The notes under the pieces: model-generated
The model's database searches: none
What the model was told of the DNA's origin: nothing
The model's input: only the letters and a program-made list of their open reading frames with translations
Shown: positions 1 through 6,143 of the stretch, in pieces
Position numbering within the stretch: the stretch's first letter is position 1
Layout of the letters: every line of letters begins with the position of its first letter
Translations under genes and position numbers: made by a program
NCBI GenBank assembly: GCA_024644125.1
Contig: JAHELQ010000241.1
Coordinates: forward strand, 1-7,714
Length of the DNA: 7,714 nt
Reading direction: 5' to 3'
From: Candidatus Aminicenantota bacterium
GTDB taxonomy: Bacteria > Acidobacteriota > Aminicenantia > UBA2199

Positions 1-435
1 TGCGGCAACGATCGAACCATTTATATTATCTCGGGATTCGAACGTGACATCCAGATCTATCTTACCGATTTCCGAACGCATTGTGGTCTGGGCTAACTGG
101 GTGATGGCGAAGATATAATTAGTAATTCCATAACTCGCCTTAATGGGATCCACTACCCGCAAATACAATACACCGTCGATTTCAACACCGATGTTATCTT
201 TGGTAATACAAGTCTGGGGCGGTACGTCAATAGCAGTTTCCTTTAACGTGTGTTTGTAGGCAACTTTATCAAGAAAAGGCATTAATATGTGAAAACCGGC
301 GCCTAAAGTACGGCTGTATTTTCCCAAACGTTCCACTAAAAATACCCACTGGTTGGGGACGATTTTTGCGGTCTTGAATATAACAACTACGACAAAGAAT
401 GCTAATACTATTAATACAACGGATATACCTTCCAT
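1..435 (-). CDS. SPFH/stomatin-prohibitin family membrane protein, 3' end cut by window edge
   Basis: The first 145 residues are visible and the frame stays open to the left edge. The protein starts with a hydrophobic N-terminal anchor (about residues 4-20, EGISVVLIVLAFFVVVIF). The SPFH domain follows, with hallmark stretches VPNQWVFLVERLGKYSRTL, AGFHILMPFLDKVAY, LYLRVVDPIKASYGI and LAQTTMRSEIGK. These match the slipin/QmcA-like branch of the family, whose members form large oligomers at the inner membrane and organise membrane domains. The ATG at 435 is preceded by AAGGAGG, which lies inside the last codons of nfeD two bases upstream, so the two genes are probably translationally coupled. 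NfeD-SPFH pairing is a well-known conserved arrangement. The C-terminal coiled-coil part is not in the window. Family assignment is firm; the cellular role here is not known. Confidence 0.93.
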   Translation of the reverse strand, partial: MEGISVVLIVLAFFVVVVIFKTAKIVPNQWVFLVERLGKYSRTLGAGFHILMPFLDKVAYKHTLKETAIDVPPQTCITKDNIGVEIDGVLYLRVVDPIKASYGITNYIFAITQLAQTTMRSEIGKIDLDVTFESRDNINGSIVAA

Positions 436-437
436 AT

Positions 438-896
438 CTATTCCTCCTTGTTAATTTTTTCCACAATCAAAGTAATGTTGTCGCATCCAACAATTCTCAC
501 ACTTTCTCCCGGCGCGATTTTCTCCTTTGACCTGGCGATCCAGGTGGTGCCCTGATAGCGGACCTTTCCACCTACTTCGCCGGGATCGATGTATTCCACA
601 ACCGGTACGACTTTCCCTATTTCAACATTAAAGTTTTGGATATCCTCTTCCCCTTGTAATTTCCCGAAAAATATTTTTTTAAAATAGGTTCTCAGAAACA
701 AAAGGAGCAATATTGAAGTGACGATAAAAACAAATAATTGTGTTGCAAGGGAAACTGTTACTCCCATCCAGGTAGTCAATGCCGCGACCATGGCTCCGCC
801 TCCGAAGAAAGCGATAACCAGTCCCGGGATGAACATCTCGGCAAAGATCAATACAATGCCTGCCAATAACCAAATAATTTCAGCAGAAAAAGTCAT
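438..896 (-). CDS. NfeD-like membrane protein (short form, no protease domain)
   Basis: The protein has 152 residues. Hydrophobic segments lie at about 7-43, with a Gly-rich turn (FFGGGAMVAAL), and at 49-70. A C-terminal soluble domain of about 60 residues (92-150) follows, containing IGKVVPVVEYIDPGEVGGKV, a Gly/Thr-Trp stretch and PGESVRIVG. This is the OB-fold NfeD C-terminal domain. The length fits the short NfeD type, which lacks the ClpP-like protease domain of long NfeD. Short NfeD proteins are encoded beside SPFH proteins and are thought to act with them in the membrane. The ATG at 896 has AAGGAG about 8 bases upstream. The stop is two bases before the SPFH start. A 47-base gap separates it from the upstream small ORF, so it is most likely in the gntR operon, perhaps with a weak extra promoter of its own. 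Confidence 0.92.
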   Translation of the reverse strand: MTFSAEIIWLLAGIVLIFAEMFIPGLVIAFFGGGAMVAALTTWMGVTVSLATQLFVFIVTSILLLLFLRTYFKKIFFGKLQGEEDIQNFNVEIGKVVPVVEYIDPGEVGGKVRYQGTTWIARSKEKIAPGESVRIVGCDNITLIVEKINKEE

Positions 897-931
897 GATT
901 GAACTCCTTTTCCAGAATTAAACACAGAAAA

Positions 932-960
932 ACTATAAACAAATTAGATCGAAAAATCAA
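932..960 (-). promoter_or_regulatory. Possible weak internal promoter before nfeD
   Basis: On the minus strand TTGATT (955-960) is followed after 17 bases by TATAGT (932-937), and the nfeD start with a normal Shine-Dalgarno lies about 35 bases further on. The region is AT-rich, so a chance match is quite possible. It would allow nfeD and the SPFH gene to be expressed when the upstream gntR promoter is repressed. Confidence 0.3.
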
Positions 961-1084
961 TTTCATAGGAAATTTTCCTGGAAGTGTCCTGATTACTCGG
1001 CGCGGAAAAATGAGCGCCCAAATCGTCGAAAAGTGTGAAGAACAACACATATAACAATAATAATATCCATAGTAATTTTTTCAT
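944..1084 (-). CDS. Unannotated 46-residue single-pass membrane protein
   Basis: This short frame begins with ATG at 1084, one base after the TAA of gntR, and ends with TAA at 944-946. It has a strong Shine-Dalgarno sequence (GGGGAGGG, about 5-6 bases before the ATG) inside the last gntR codons. The product starts MKKLLWILLLLYVLFFTLF, a positive N-terminus followed by one hydrophobic segment (residues 4-19). A polar tail of about 27 residues follows (DDLGAHFSAPSNQDTSRKIS, then YEIDFSI). It could be an uncleaved small membrane protein or a short secreted peptide with a signal sequence; I see no good cleavage site or lipobox Cys. I do not recognise a family. Its position between a GntR regulator and the NfeD/SPFH pair, and its tight coupling, argue that it is a real gene and a candidate partner of the membrane module. 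Confidence 0.68.
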   Translation of the reverse strand: MKKLLWILLLLYVLFFTLFDDLGAHFSAPSNQDTSRKISYEIDFSI

Positions 1085-1085
1085 A

Positions 1086-1505
1086 TTAGCCCTCCCCATC
1101 CTGTTTTGGATTTTCTCCCCCGATGCGCCGCTCGAGTTCGGCGACCATTTGTTTAATAGAGAATCCCAGGTGCGTAGCTTTAGACAGGTATTCTTCGGTG
1201 ATGTTTTTGAATAACGCTATCCGTTCTTTTTGGTGATCCTTCCGATCATCCCTGACAAAATAACCGGTTCCGGGTTGCGAATAGATAAACCCCTCTACAT
1301 CGAGTTGGTAATATACCTTTACGATGGTATTTGCATTCACTTTGAGTTGTGCTGCCAATTCCCGGATCGGTAAAATCTTATCTCCAGGTTGAAGATACCC
1401 GGACATGATCAGAAGCTTTATTTCCTGTTTTATTTGCTCATAAACAGGAACCGCCGACTTCGCGTCGATGACGAAATTCAATAACCTATCTTCACCTTGT
1501 GCCAT
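1086..1505 (-). CDS. GntR-family transcriptional regulator, YtrA subfamily
   Basis: The product is 139 residues long. Residues about 12-85 form the GntR winged helix, with AVPVYEQIKQEIKLLIMSGY, LQPGDKILPIRELAAQLKVN, ANTIVKVYYQLDVEG and a wing ending QPGTGYFV. Only about 50 helical residues follow, the short dimerisation tail typical of the YtrA subfamily, with no room for a FCD, UTRA or aminotransferase domain. YtrA-type regulators usually repress their own operon and adjacent transporter genes. I chose the ATG at 1505. The longer TTG start at 1526 would lie upstream of the likely transcription start and lacks a ribosome-binding site. The promoter predicts only about 0-3 untranslated bases, so translation is probably leaderless. 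A palindrome covering the -10 box suggests autorepression. The gene lies 76 bases downstream of cysA and heads a putative operon with the small ORF, nfeD and the SPFH gene. Confidence 0.92.
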   Translation of the reverse strand: MAQGEDRLLNFVIDAKSAVPVYEQIKQEIKLLIMSGYLQPGDKILPIRELAAQLKVNANTIVKVYYQLDVEGFIYSQPGTGYFVRDDRKDHQKERIALFKNITEEYLSKATHLGFSIKQMVAELERRIGGENPKQDGEG

Positions 1506-1525
1506 TGTACTACTATAGTAGAACA
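1506..1525. promoter_or_regulatory. Putative GntR operator (site 1) at the gntR promoter
   Basis: The 20-mer TGTACTACTATAGTAGAACA is an inverted repeat with only one mismatched pair (1509/1522). Its 12-base core, 1510-1521, is a perfect palindrome, and the symmetry extends one more base on each side (1505 and 1526). It completely covers the -10 hexamer of the gntR promoter, the position expected for an autorepressor. A second palindrome of the same length and the same half-site pattern lies at the outer-membrane protein promoter (6107-6126); the two agree at 14 of 20 positions. Binding by the neighbouring GntR protein is inferred from position and symmetry. Confidence 0.72.
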
Positions 1526-1543
1526 ACAGAAGAAGAATGTCAA
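1515..1543 (-). promoter_or_regulatory. Promoter of the gntR operon
   Basis: On the minus strand there is a perfect -35 TTGACA (1538-1543), a 17-base spacer and a -10 TACTAT (1515-1520). Nine bases then separate the -10 box from the ATG at 1505, placing the transcription start within about three bases of the start codon. No Shine-Dalgarno sequence fits in that space. The promoter lies in the 76-base gap after cysA, and no terminator hairpin is visible in that gap. Confidence 0.72.
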
Positions 1544-1581
1544 GTAAATTTTATTTTTTGTTCATTACCTCAAACGTCTTT

Positions 1582-2685
1582 CTATTCGATATATCCTAAA
1601 TGCTTGAGCATTTGGCGAATTTCGTGGTGCCCCTTGCCCGCGTCAAATATCCTGTGCTTCTTGAACTGCAGGAATACTTTTTCGCTGGATTGCCATCCAG
1701 CTTCGATGAACAATTCCTTTGGAGTAACGACTGTCAATTGCATATCGCCGAATTCCAATTCCATTTCATATAAACTTCCGCGGTAATGGATTCTGGATAT
1801 TCTTGCCGGTAAACGGTCGCCTCCGCTGTTTTGACGCTGAAGTTCTATATCTTCAGGCCGGACAAGCAATACTACATCTCCTTCGGGCATTTTTTCTGCG
1901 CCGTCCGTGACAAACGTTTGCCCAAGGCCTCTGACTTCGAATCTTCGTCCGGAAACCTTCCCCTCGATCACATTCACATTTCCAACAAAACTCGCTACGA
2001 ACTTCGATTGCGGAGATTCATATATCTGCCGGGCGGTTCCCACCTGCTCGACTTCTCCCCGGTTGATTACCACAATTTTGTCCGATATCTCCATCGCTTC
2101 TTGTTGGTCGTGAGTCACAAAAACGCTGGTCACATTCAGGCGATCATGCAGATCTCGAATCCATTGGGCCAAACTTTTCCGAACTTTGGCGTCCAACGCT
2201 CCGAAAGGTTCATCCAATAAAAGTACTGCCGGCTCCGGCGCCAACGCTCTCGCGAGAGCGACTCGCTGCCGTTGTCCCCCCGACAGTTGATTCGGATAAT
2301 GTTTTTCGTATCCCCTCAATTTAACCAACTCGATCAGCTCATCGACTCTTTGTCGAATGAGATGTTTGTCTCTTTTTTGTATTTCCAATCCAAAGGCGAT
2401 ATTTTTTTCCACAGTCATATGCTTGAATAAAGCATAATGCTGAAACACAAAACCAACATTGCGCTCCTGTGTTTTGGTTCCTGTCACATCTTTTCCGGTT
2501 AAAAAAACCTTCCCGCCATCCGCCTTTTCCAATCCGGCGATCAATCTCAATATCGTACTTTTACCCGAGCCGCTGGGCCCCAATAGTGCGACTAACTCTC
2601 CTTCTTTCACTTCGAATGACACATCGTTAACCGCAACAAAGTTTCCAAACCGTTTGGACAAATTTTCCACAAGAATTCCGCTCAT
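1582..2685 (-). CDS. cysA: Sulfate/thiosulfate ABC transporter ATP-binding protein CysA
   Basis: The protein has 367 residues and powers sulfate (or thiosulfate) import from the cytoplasmic face of the CysT/CysW channel. All ABC ATPase motifs are present: Walker A GPSGSGKST (36-44), Q-loop Gln82 in FVFQHYALF, signature LSGGQ (134-138), Walker B LLLDEP (155-160), D-loop GALDA and switch His192 (VTHDQQEA). Residues about 235-345 form the regulatory TOBE-type domain seen in CysA-like ATPases, including VLLVRPEDIEL. It ends in an unusual tail, EIRQMLKHLGYIE, whose LKxLGY pattern recurs at the end of the small protein at 6244-6456. The ATG at 2685 overlaps the cysW stop by four bases (ATGA) and has AAGGAG about 9 bases upstream. 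The context with CysT, CysW and a sulfate-binding protein makes sulfate the most likely substrate. No terminator follows. Confidence 0.95.
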   Translation of the reverse strand: MSGILVENLSKRFGNFVAVNDVSFEVKEGELVALLGPSGSGKSTILRLIAGLEKADGGKVFLTGKDVTGTKTQERNVGFVFQHYALFKHMTVEKNIAFGLEIQKRDKHLIRQRVDELIELVKLRGYEKHYPNQLSGGQRQRVALARALAPEPAVLLLDEPFGALDAKVRKSLAQWIRDLHDRLNVTSVFVTHDQQEAMEISDKIVVINRGEVEQVGTARQIYESPQSKFVASFVGNVNVIEGKVSGRRFEVRGLGQTFVTDGAEKMPEGDVVLLVRPEDIELQRQNSGGDRLPARISRIHYRGSLYEMELEFGDMQLTVVTPKELFIEAGWQSSEKVFLQFKKHRIFDAGKGHHEIRQMLKHLGYIE

Positions 2686-3527
2686 TCCGCAAATCTCCTT
2701 CTTCTCTGGTAAACAAATTGTATGGCGTTAAGTATTACAAACGATATCGCCGCCAGTACCAACGCCGCAGAAAAAGCGCCGGCGTAATTAAAATCGGTGA
2801 ACTGATCGTGAATGTGAAGCGTCGCTGTCTGGGTTTTGTTTATAATGCTGCCGCTCACAACGAGAACCGCTCCAAATTCACCGATGGACCGGGCGATGGT
2901 CAGGGTGATCCCGTATGCAAGACCCCATCGGATAGACGGCAACGTCACCCTCCAAAAGGTTTGCCAGCCGGATGCGCCTAAAATCGCGGCGCTTTCTTCC
3001 TGGTCTCTGCCAAATTCCCGCAAAACCGGCGTCACCTCCCGCACGACAAACGGTAAGGTCACAAACAACGTGGCAATGACCATTCCCGGTAACGCATAAA
3101 TTATTTTAATGTTCATGCTCTCGAACCAGCTCCCGATCCACCCACTCGGACCAAATAAAATGATGAACATAAAACCGGCCACCACAGGCGATACAGCGAA
3201 CGGAAGATCGATGAGACTCTCGAGAAAAAGCTTCCCTTTGAAATTATGCCGCGACAGGACAATGGCCAGAACTGTTCCGATTATTGTGTTGACAGTCACG
3301 GCAATGATGGTGATGATAAAGGTCAACCAAAACGAGTGGATCGCTTCAGGTGTTTGCATTGAAGAAATAAAGATCCCTAGCCCCGAACGAACTGTCTCTC
3401 TGACAATCCCAATCAAGGGGAAGATTACCATGAAGGCGAACCATCCGATGACGAAAAACAATAACAATCGCCTGCCTGAATTCGAGCGAGGCTTCACTAA
3501 TTCCCGGCGTTCGAGTTTATTGTTCAT
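2682..3527 (-). CDS. cysW: Sulfate/thiosulfate ABC transporter permease CysW
   Basis: This is an inner-membrane permease of 281 residues that forms half of the sulfate channel with CysT. It has about six hydrophobic helices (the first at about 21-42). The cytoplasmic EAA loop is at about 178-197, beginning ESAAILGASGWQTFWRVTLP, and docks onto CysA. It is followed by ARSIGEFGAVLVVSG (212-226), a strongly conserved CysW/CysT signature. Conserved LPFAVSPVVAGFM (108-120) and LPFVVREVTPVL (158-169) also fit. I chose ATG 3527 over ATG 3554 because it has GGAG about 10 bases upstream, while the upstream start has no ribosome-binding site. With this start it overlaps cysT by 11 bases, the same coupling seen between cysT and the binding-protein gene. 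A Arg-rich C-terminus (RRRRF) precedes the stop. Confidence 0.94.
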   Translation of the reverse strand: MNNKLERRELVKPRSNSGRRLLLFFVIGWFAFMVIFPLIGIVRETVRSGLGIFISSMQTPEAIHSFWLTFIITIIAVTVNTIIGTVLAIVLSRHNFKGKLFLESLIDLPFAVSPVVAGFMFIILFGPSGWIGSWFESMNIKIIYALPGMVIATLFVTLPFVVREVTPVLREFGRDQEESAAILGASGWQTFWRVTLPSIRWGLAYGITLTIARSIGEFGAVLVVSGSIINKTQTATLHIHDQFTDFNYAGAFSAALVLAAISFVILNAIQFVYQRRRRFAE

Positions 3528-4344
3528 AGCGATGACTCCATCGTTGCAATCCATTCAATACCATCAAAATAAGAAACGAACTCAATAACAATACCACCGC
3601 CATTCCGAGAGCCCCCTGAACGTTTGAACTTTCGATCTCTCCATAAATATACACCGCGGCCACCTGGGTTTTCATCGGAATGTTTCCGGCCACGATAACT
3701 ATGGAGCCGAACTCCCCTAAAGCACGGCTAAAGGAGAGTGCGGCCCCACTTAGAATGGAGGGTATTAATACCGGTAAAACCACTTTAAAAAAAGTTTTCA
3801 CACGGGAGGCGCCGAGTGTCCCCGCCGCCTCTTCCATATCCGGCTCCAATTCCATTAAGACAGGTTGTACAGCCCTGACCACAAATGGAAATGTCACGAA
3901 CAAAAGAGCCAGAATTATTCCTGGCTTTTCAAAAATAACCTCGATCCCATATTTCCCTAAAATCAATCCGAGGGTGCTATTGGGGCCGTACAATGCCACC
4001 AACATCATCCCTGTGACGACAGTGGGAATGGCGAAGGGTACATCGATCATTGCGTTCATGAATCCCTTCAAAGGGAAATCATAGCGCACCATAACCCATG
4101 CCACCGCAGTCCCGGTGACGATATTGATGATCACCATCATCAACGCAATCCCAAACGTCAAGGTCAATGCGTGAGACGCCTGAGGCATCGATAATTGTTT
4201 GAACAAGTTGCCGAGGCCTCCTCGCAAGGCCTCCGACGTAATAGCGATGACCGGCAAAACAATCAACAGTATAATATATCCTACCGGGATTGCCCGCAAT
4301 AGCAGTACCGACGGTTTTAATTTTTTAGGGAAACTAAGACTCAT
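3517..4344 (-). CDS. cysT: Sulfate/thiosulfate ABC transporter permease CysT (CysU)
   Basis: The permease has 275 residues and is the partner of CysW. Predicted helices include residues about 13-36 and 60-84, further segments in the middle, and a final one at 244-264. Conserved features are DVPFAIPTVVTGMMLVALYG (101-120), the FVTFPFVVRAVQPVLMELE stretch (149-167), an EAA loop starting EEAAGTLGAS (171-180) and ending VVLP, and SRALGEFGSIVIVAGNIP (206-223). These separate it from the single ModB permease of molybdate importers, because here two distinct permeases are present. I chose ATG 4344; the frame is open upstream to a TTG at 4362, but the ATG gives the typical charged N-terminus and has a modest GGAG about 10 bases upstream. 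It overlaps the end of the binding-protein gene by 11 bases. Confidence 0.94.
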   Translation of the reverse strand: MSLSFPKKLKPSVLLLRAIPVGYIILLIVLPVIAITSEALRGGLGNLFKQLSMPQASHALTLTFGIALMMVIINIVTGTAVAWVMVRYDFPLKGFMNAMIDVPFAIPTVVTGMMLVALYGPNSTLGLILGKYGIEVIFEKPGIILALLFVTFPFVVRAVQPVLMELEPDMEEAAGTLGASRVKTFFKVVLPVLIPSILSGAALSFSRALGEFGSIVIVAGNIPMKTQVAAVYIYGEIESSNVQGALGMAVVLLLSSFLILMVLNGLQRWSHRYEQ

Positions 4345-5374
4345 TCGCAAGCTCCAAAACAATTCGGGACCAGGCGCCTTCCGGATCGTACAGATCCTTT
4401 TGAATGCGGTCCCAACCGCCGAGATAATTTACATCGAACAAATACTCCGGGACAATATACTTTTCAGAGAATTCTACGCCTACCGCTTCATCAACCGCCC
4501 TGAATCCGAAGCGGGCAAAACTACGCTGCGCATCCCGAGTCAAAACAAACTCGACGAACGCTTCAGCTACTTCCCGGTTACCATGTTTATCGACATTCTT
4601 ATCGATCAATGCGATTGGATTCTCGATCAAAATGGTACACGAGGGCACGATAAATGGAAAAATCTTCCCTTGTTTTTGCCTGAGCATCGCCTCGTTCTCG
4701 TACGTCAGCAACACATCGCCGATTCCGTTCTCAAAGGTTGTCACCGATGAGCGCCCTGACTTGTCCATAACCTTGACCCGCCGTTGAATTTTTTTGAGTA
4801 GCTGGAACGCTGCATCCACATTCTGCTTCCCCTCCCGGATCTCTGTCATTTTTAGAGCGGAGCCATAGATGGCGTTAACAAACCACATCGCGCCCCCGGA
4901 AGTCTTGGGGCTGGGATAAATCACATCGACATCATCCCTGGTGAGATCTTCCCAATCCTTGATCTGTTTGGGATTTCCCTCCCGGAAAGCCATTACCACC
5001 ACGGAACGTGTAACAAAACCATTATATTTGGTTGTTTTCCAGTCGTGCGTGATGAGCCCTTTCTCTTGCAAACGCACGACATCCTTTTCAAGTGAGAGGG
5101 CGGCAATGTCCGCCTCGAAGCCCGAGGCAATCGTCCGCGATTGCGCGCCGGAAGCCATATAACTTTCCTGGAAAACTACATCACGGCCGGTTTTCTTTTT
5201 CCACATATCCTGGAATGCCGGGATGATCTCTTTTTGATAAGCATCTTTTGGGACAGTGTAAGCGCCAAGGATCAACGTGTCCTGCGAAGCGCCATTCCCC
5301 TCCGTCTTACCATTCCCGGAACACCCTCCAAGAACCATCATCGCTAATAACAAAGCACTTAAAATCTTTTTCAT
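4334..5374 (-). CDS. Sulfate-binding lipoprotein of the ABC importer
   Basis: The product has 346 residues. It begins MKKILSALLLAMMVLGGCSG, a signal peptide with a lipobox (LGGC) giving lipidation at Cys18, and then a Gly/Asn linker. The mature part matches the sulfate/thiosulfate-binding family (Sbp/CysP). Hallmarks are SGAQSRTIASGFEADIAALS (75-94), IKDWEDLTRDDVDVIYPSPK (138-157) followed by TSGGAMW, TTFENGIGDVLLTYENEA (212-229), and ENPIALIDKNVDKHGNREVA (251-270). It would deliver sulfate to CysT/CysW. The characterised proteobacterial Sbp and CysP are soluble periplasmic proteins, so the lipid anchor is a small difference. The ATG at 5374 has AGGAGG about 6 bases upstream. A frame extension to a TTG at 5404 is unlikely because it would bury the signal peptide. 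The gene starts 44 bases after the outer-membrane protein gene with no promoter apparent in between, so the two are probably co-transcribed. Confidence 0.95.
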   Translation of the reverse strand: MKKILSALLLAMMVLGGCSGNGKTEGNGASQDTLILGAYTVPKDAYQKEIIPAFQDMWKKKTGRDVVFQESYMASGAQSRTIASGFEADIAALSLEKDVVRLQEKGLITHDWKTTKYNGFVTRSVVVMAFREGNPKQIKDWEDLTRDDVDVIYPSPKTSGGAMWFVNAIYGSALKMTEIREGKQNVDAAFQLLKKIQRRVKVMDKSGRSSVTTFENGIGDVLLTYENEAMLRQKQGKIFPFIVPSCTILIENPIALIDKNVDKHGNREVAEAFVEFVLTRDAQRSFARFGFRAVDEAVGVEFSEKYIVPEYLFDVNYLGGWDRIQKDLYDPEGAWSRIVLELANES

Positions 5375-5418
5375 CGTTCCTCCTGATTCATCGATTCCTT
5401 CCAATGCATTCTAGCTTT

Positions 5419-6105
5419 CTAAAAAGATAGCTTAAAGCCGGTTCCCAGAATATCGAGAGATTCTTTGTCCCGTGTTCCCTGACGGATGTAACTGAGAACA
5501 AAACCCGCATTCTTTCCTAGAGGTACAGTCACGCCGGCGTAGAACCGATAACGGTTGATGGCGTCAGCTTTGGTATCACCGAAGGGCTCGATAGCCAAAA
5601 ACGGATCAAACCTTATACCGCCCACCGTCATTTTTGTAACGAGCCGCAACCGAAGCCGGAATCGCCAATGATCATCACCATCATTCGCTTCGAAATTTCT
5701 CGACTCACTCCTCAGCCTTAAATCAACAGTCGTTTTCTTATTTTTTAAAACAGCCCAGGAAAAATCCAAAAACAAACGGTTCTCCCGAAGAACGGAATCT
5801 GCTTTCGTTTGCCCTTCCCTGCGAAAAGCTAAAGCAAACTGCGTTCTTTTTCCTGTTTTGACCGCGATTCTCGCTTCGATGTTGGAAAGGTAGGGATCCA
5901 TGATTGTAACTTCATTAAATCTCTGCTCCTGCTGAAATCCAACAGTAAAAGTGGGAGAGATTTTTAGATCCAATGAATTACTGACCCAGGCCTGCCCGTC
6001 CGCATGTAAACACGTCACTCCCATGCCCAAAAACATCGAGAATAATAGTAATGAAAGAATAATGCTTTTGGTTGGAATGGCAACAAAACTCTTTTTAGGT
6101 TTCAT
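5419..6105 (-). CDS. Secreted outer-membrane beta-barrel protein, DUF2490-like
   Basis: The protein has 228 residues from ATG 6105. A charged N-terminus (MKPKKSFVAIPTK) is followed by a hydrophobic core (about 14-30), with likely signal peptidase cleavage near LHA-DG (35/36). The rest is a series of short alternating strands rich in Arg, Phe and Tyr (LKISPTFTVGFQQEQRF, FALAFRREGQ, HWRFRLRLRLVTK, NRYRFYAGVTVPL). It ends in GTGFKLSF with a terminal Phe, the usual signal for outer-membrane barrel insertion. Overall it resembles the DUF2490 group, whose function is unknown. It heads the sulfate transporter operon, so a role in sulfate passage across the outer membrane is a reasonable guess, not shown. 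An in-frame ATG at 6120 is possible. I prefer 6105 because its distance to the promoter and palindrome matches gntR and it gives a standard signal peptide. Neither start has a Shine-Dalgarno. Confidence 0.8.
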   Translation of the reverse strand: MKPKKSFVAIPTKSIILSLLLFSMFLGMGVTCLHADGQAWVSNSLDLKISPTFTVGFQQEQRFNEVTIMDPYLSNIEARIAVKTGKRTQFALAFRREGQTKADSVLRENRLFLDFSWAVLKNKKTTVDLRLRSESRNFEANDGDDHWRFRLRLRLVTKMTVGGIRFDPFLAIEPFGDTKADAINRYRFYAGVTVPLGKNAGFVLSYIRQGTRDKESLDILGTGFKLSF

Positions 6106-6106
6106 G

Positions 6107-6126
6107 TGTAGTACGATCATACTACA
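6107..6126. promoter_or_regulatory. Putative GntR operator (site 2) at the outer-membrane protein/sulfate operon promoter
   Basis: The 20-mer TGTAGTACGATCATACTACA is an inverted repeat with one mismatched pair (6114/6119). It agrees with site 1 (1506-1525) at 14 of 20 positions, including both outer arms (TGTA at the left, ACA at the right) and the central AT. It lies in the same register over a -10-like hexamer as site 1 does. It is therefore the best candidate for a second binding site of the GntR protein, placing the sulfate importer under its control. The binding itself is inferred. Confidence 0.68.
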
Positions 6127-6143
6127 ATGATAATACTTGTCGA
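6116..6143 (-). promoter_or_regulatory. Promoter of the outer-membrane protein/sulfate transporter operon
   Basis: The preferred reading on the minus strand is -35 TCGACA (6138-6143), a 16-base spacer and -10 TATGAT (6116-6121), then 10 bases to ATG 6105. This copies the geometry of the gntR promoter: the -10 box has the same position in the palindrome, and both have 38 bases from the first -35 base to the A of the ATG. An alternative is TTGAAA (6150-6155), 17 bases, TATCAT (6127-6132), which would start transcription exactly at the alternative ATG 6120. Either one would be blocked by a protein on 6107-6126. Confidence 0.6.

Noticed and set aside
1503..1526. Longer gntR start at TTG 1526 adding seven residues
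   Set aside because: It would place the start upstream of the predicted transcription start, within the -10/operator, and no Shine-Dalgarno sequence precedes it.
3109..3588. Plus-strand open frame opposite cysW
   Set aside because: Hydrophobic permease genes often leave a long open antisense frame. No ribosome-binding site or family resemblance was seen.
1582..4344. Molybdate or other oxyanion importer instead of sulfate
   Set aside because: Molybdate systems use a single ModB permease, whereas two distinct CysT/CysW-type permeases and an Sbp-type binding protein are present here.
4199..4750. Long plus-strand open frame opposite the binding protein and cysT
   Set aside because: It lies fully antisense to two genes with strong family motifs, shows no recognisable domain and has no supporting context; it is a shadow frame.
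5412..5433. Imperfect hairpin (AGCTATCT-loop-AGAAAGCT on the minus strand) at the end of the barrel gene
   Set aside because: It overlaps the stop codon, is AT-rich with a mismatch, and is not followed by a T-run, so it is not a credible terminator; a minor processing role cannot be excluded.
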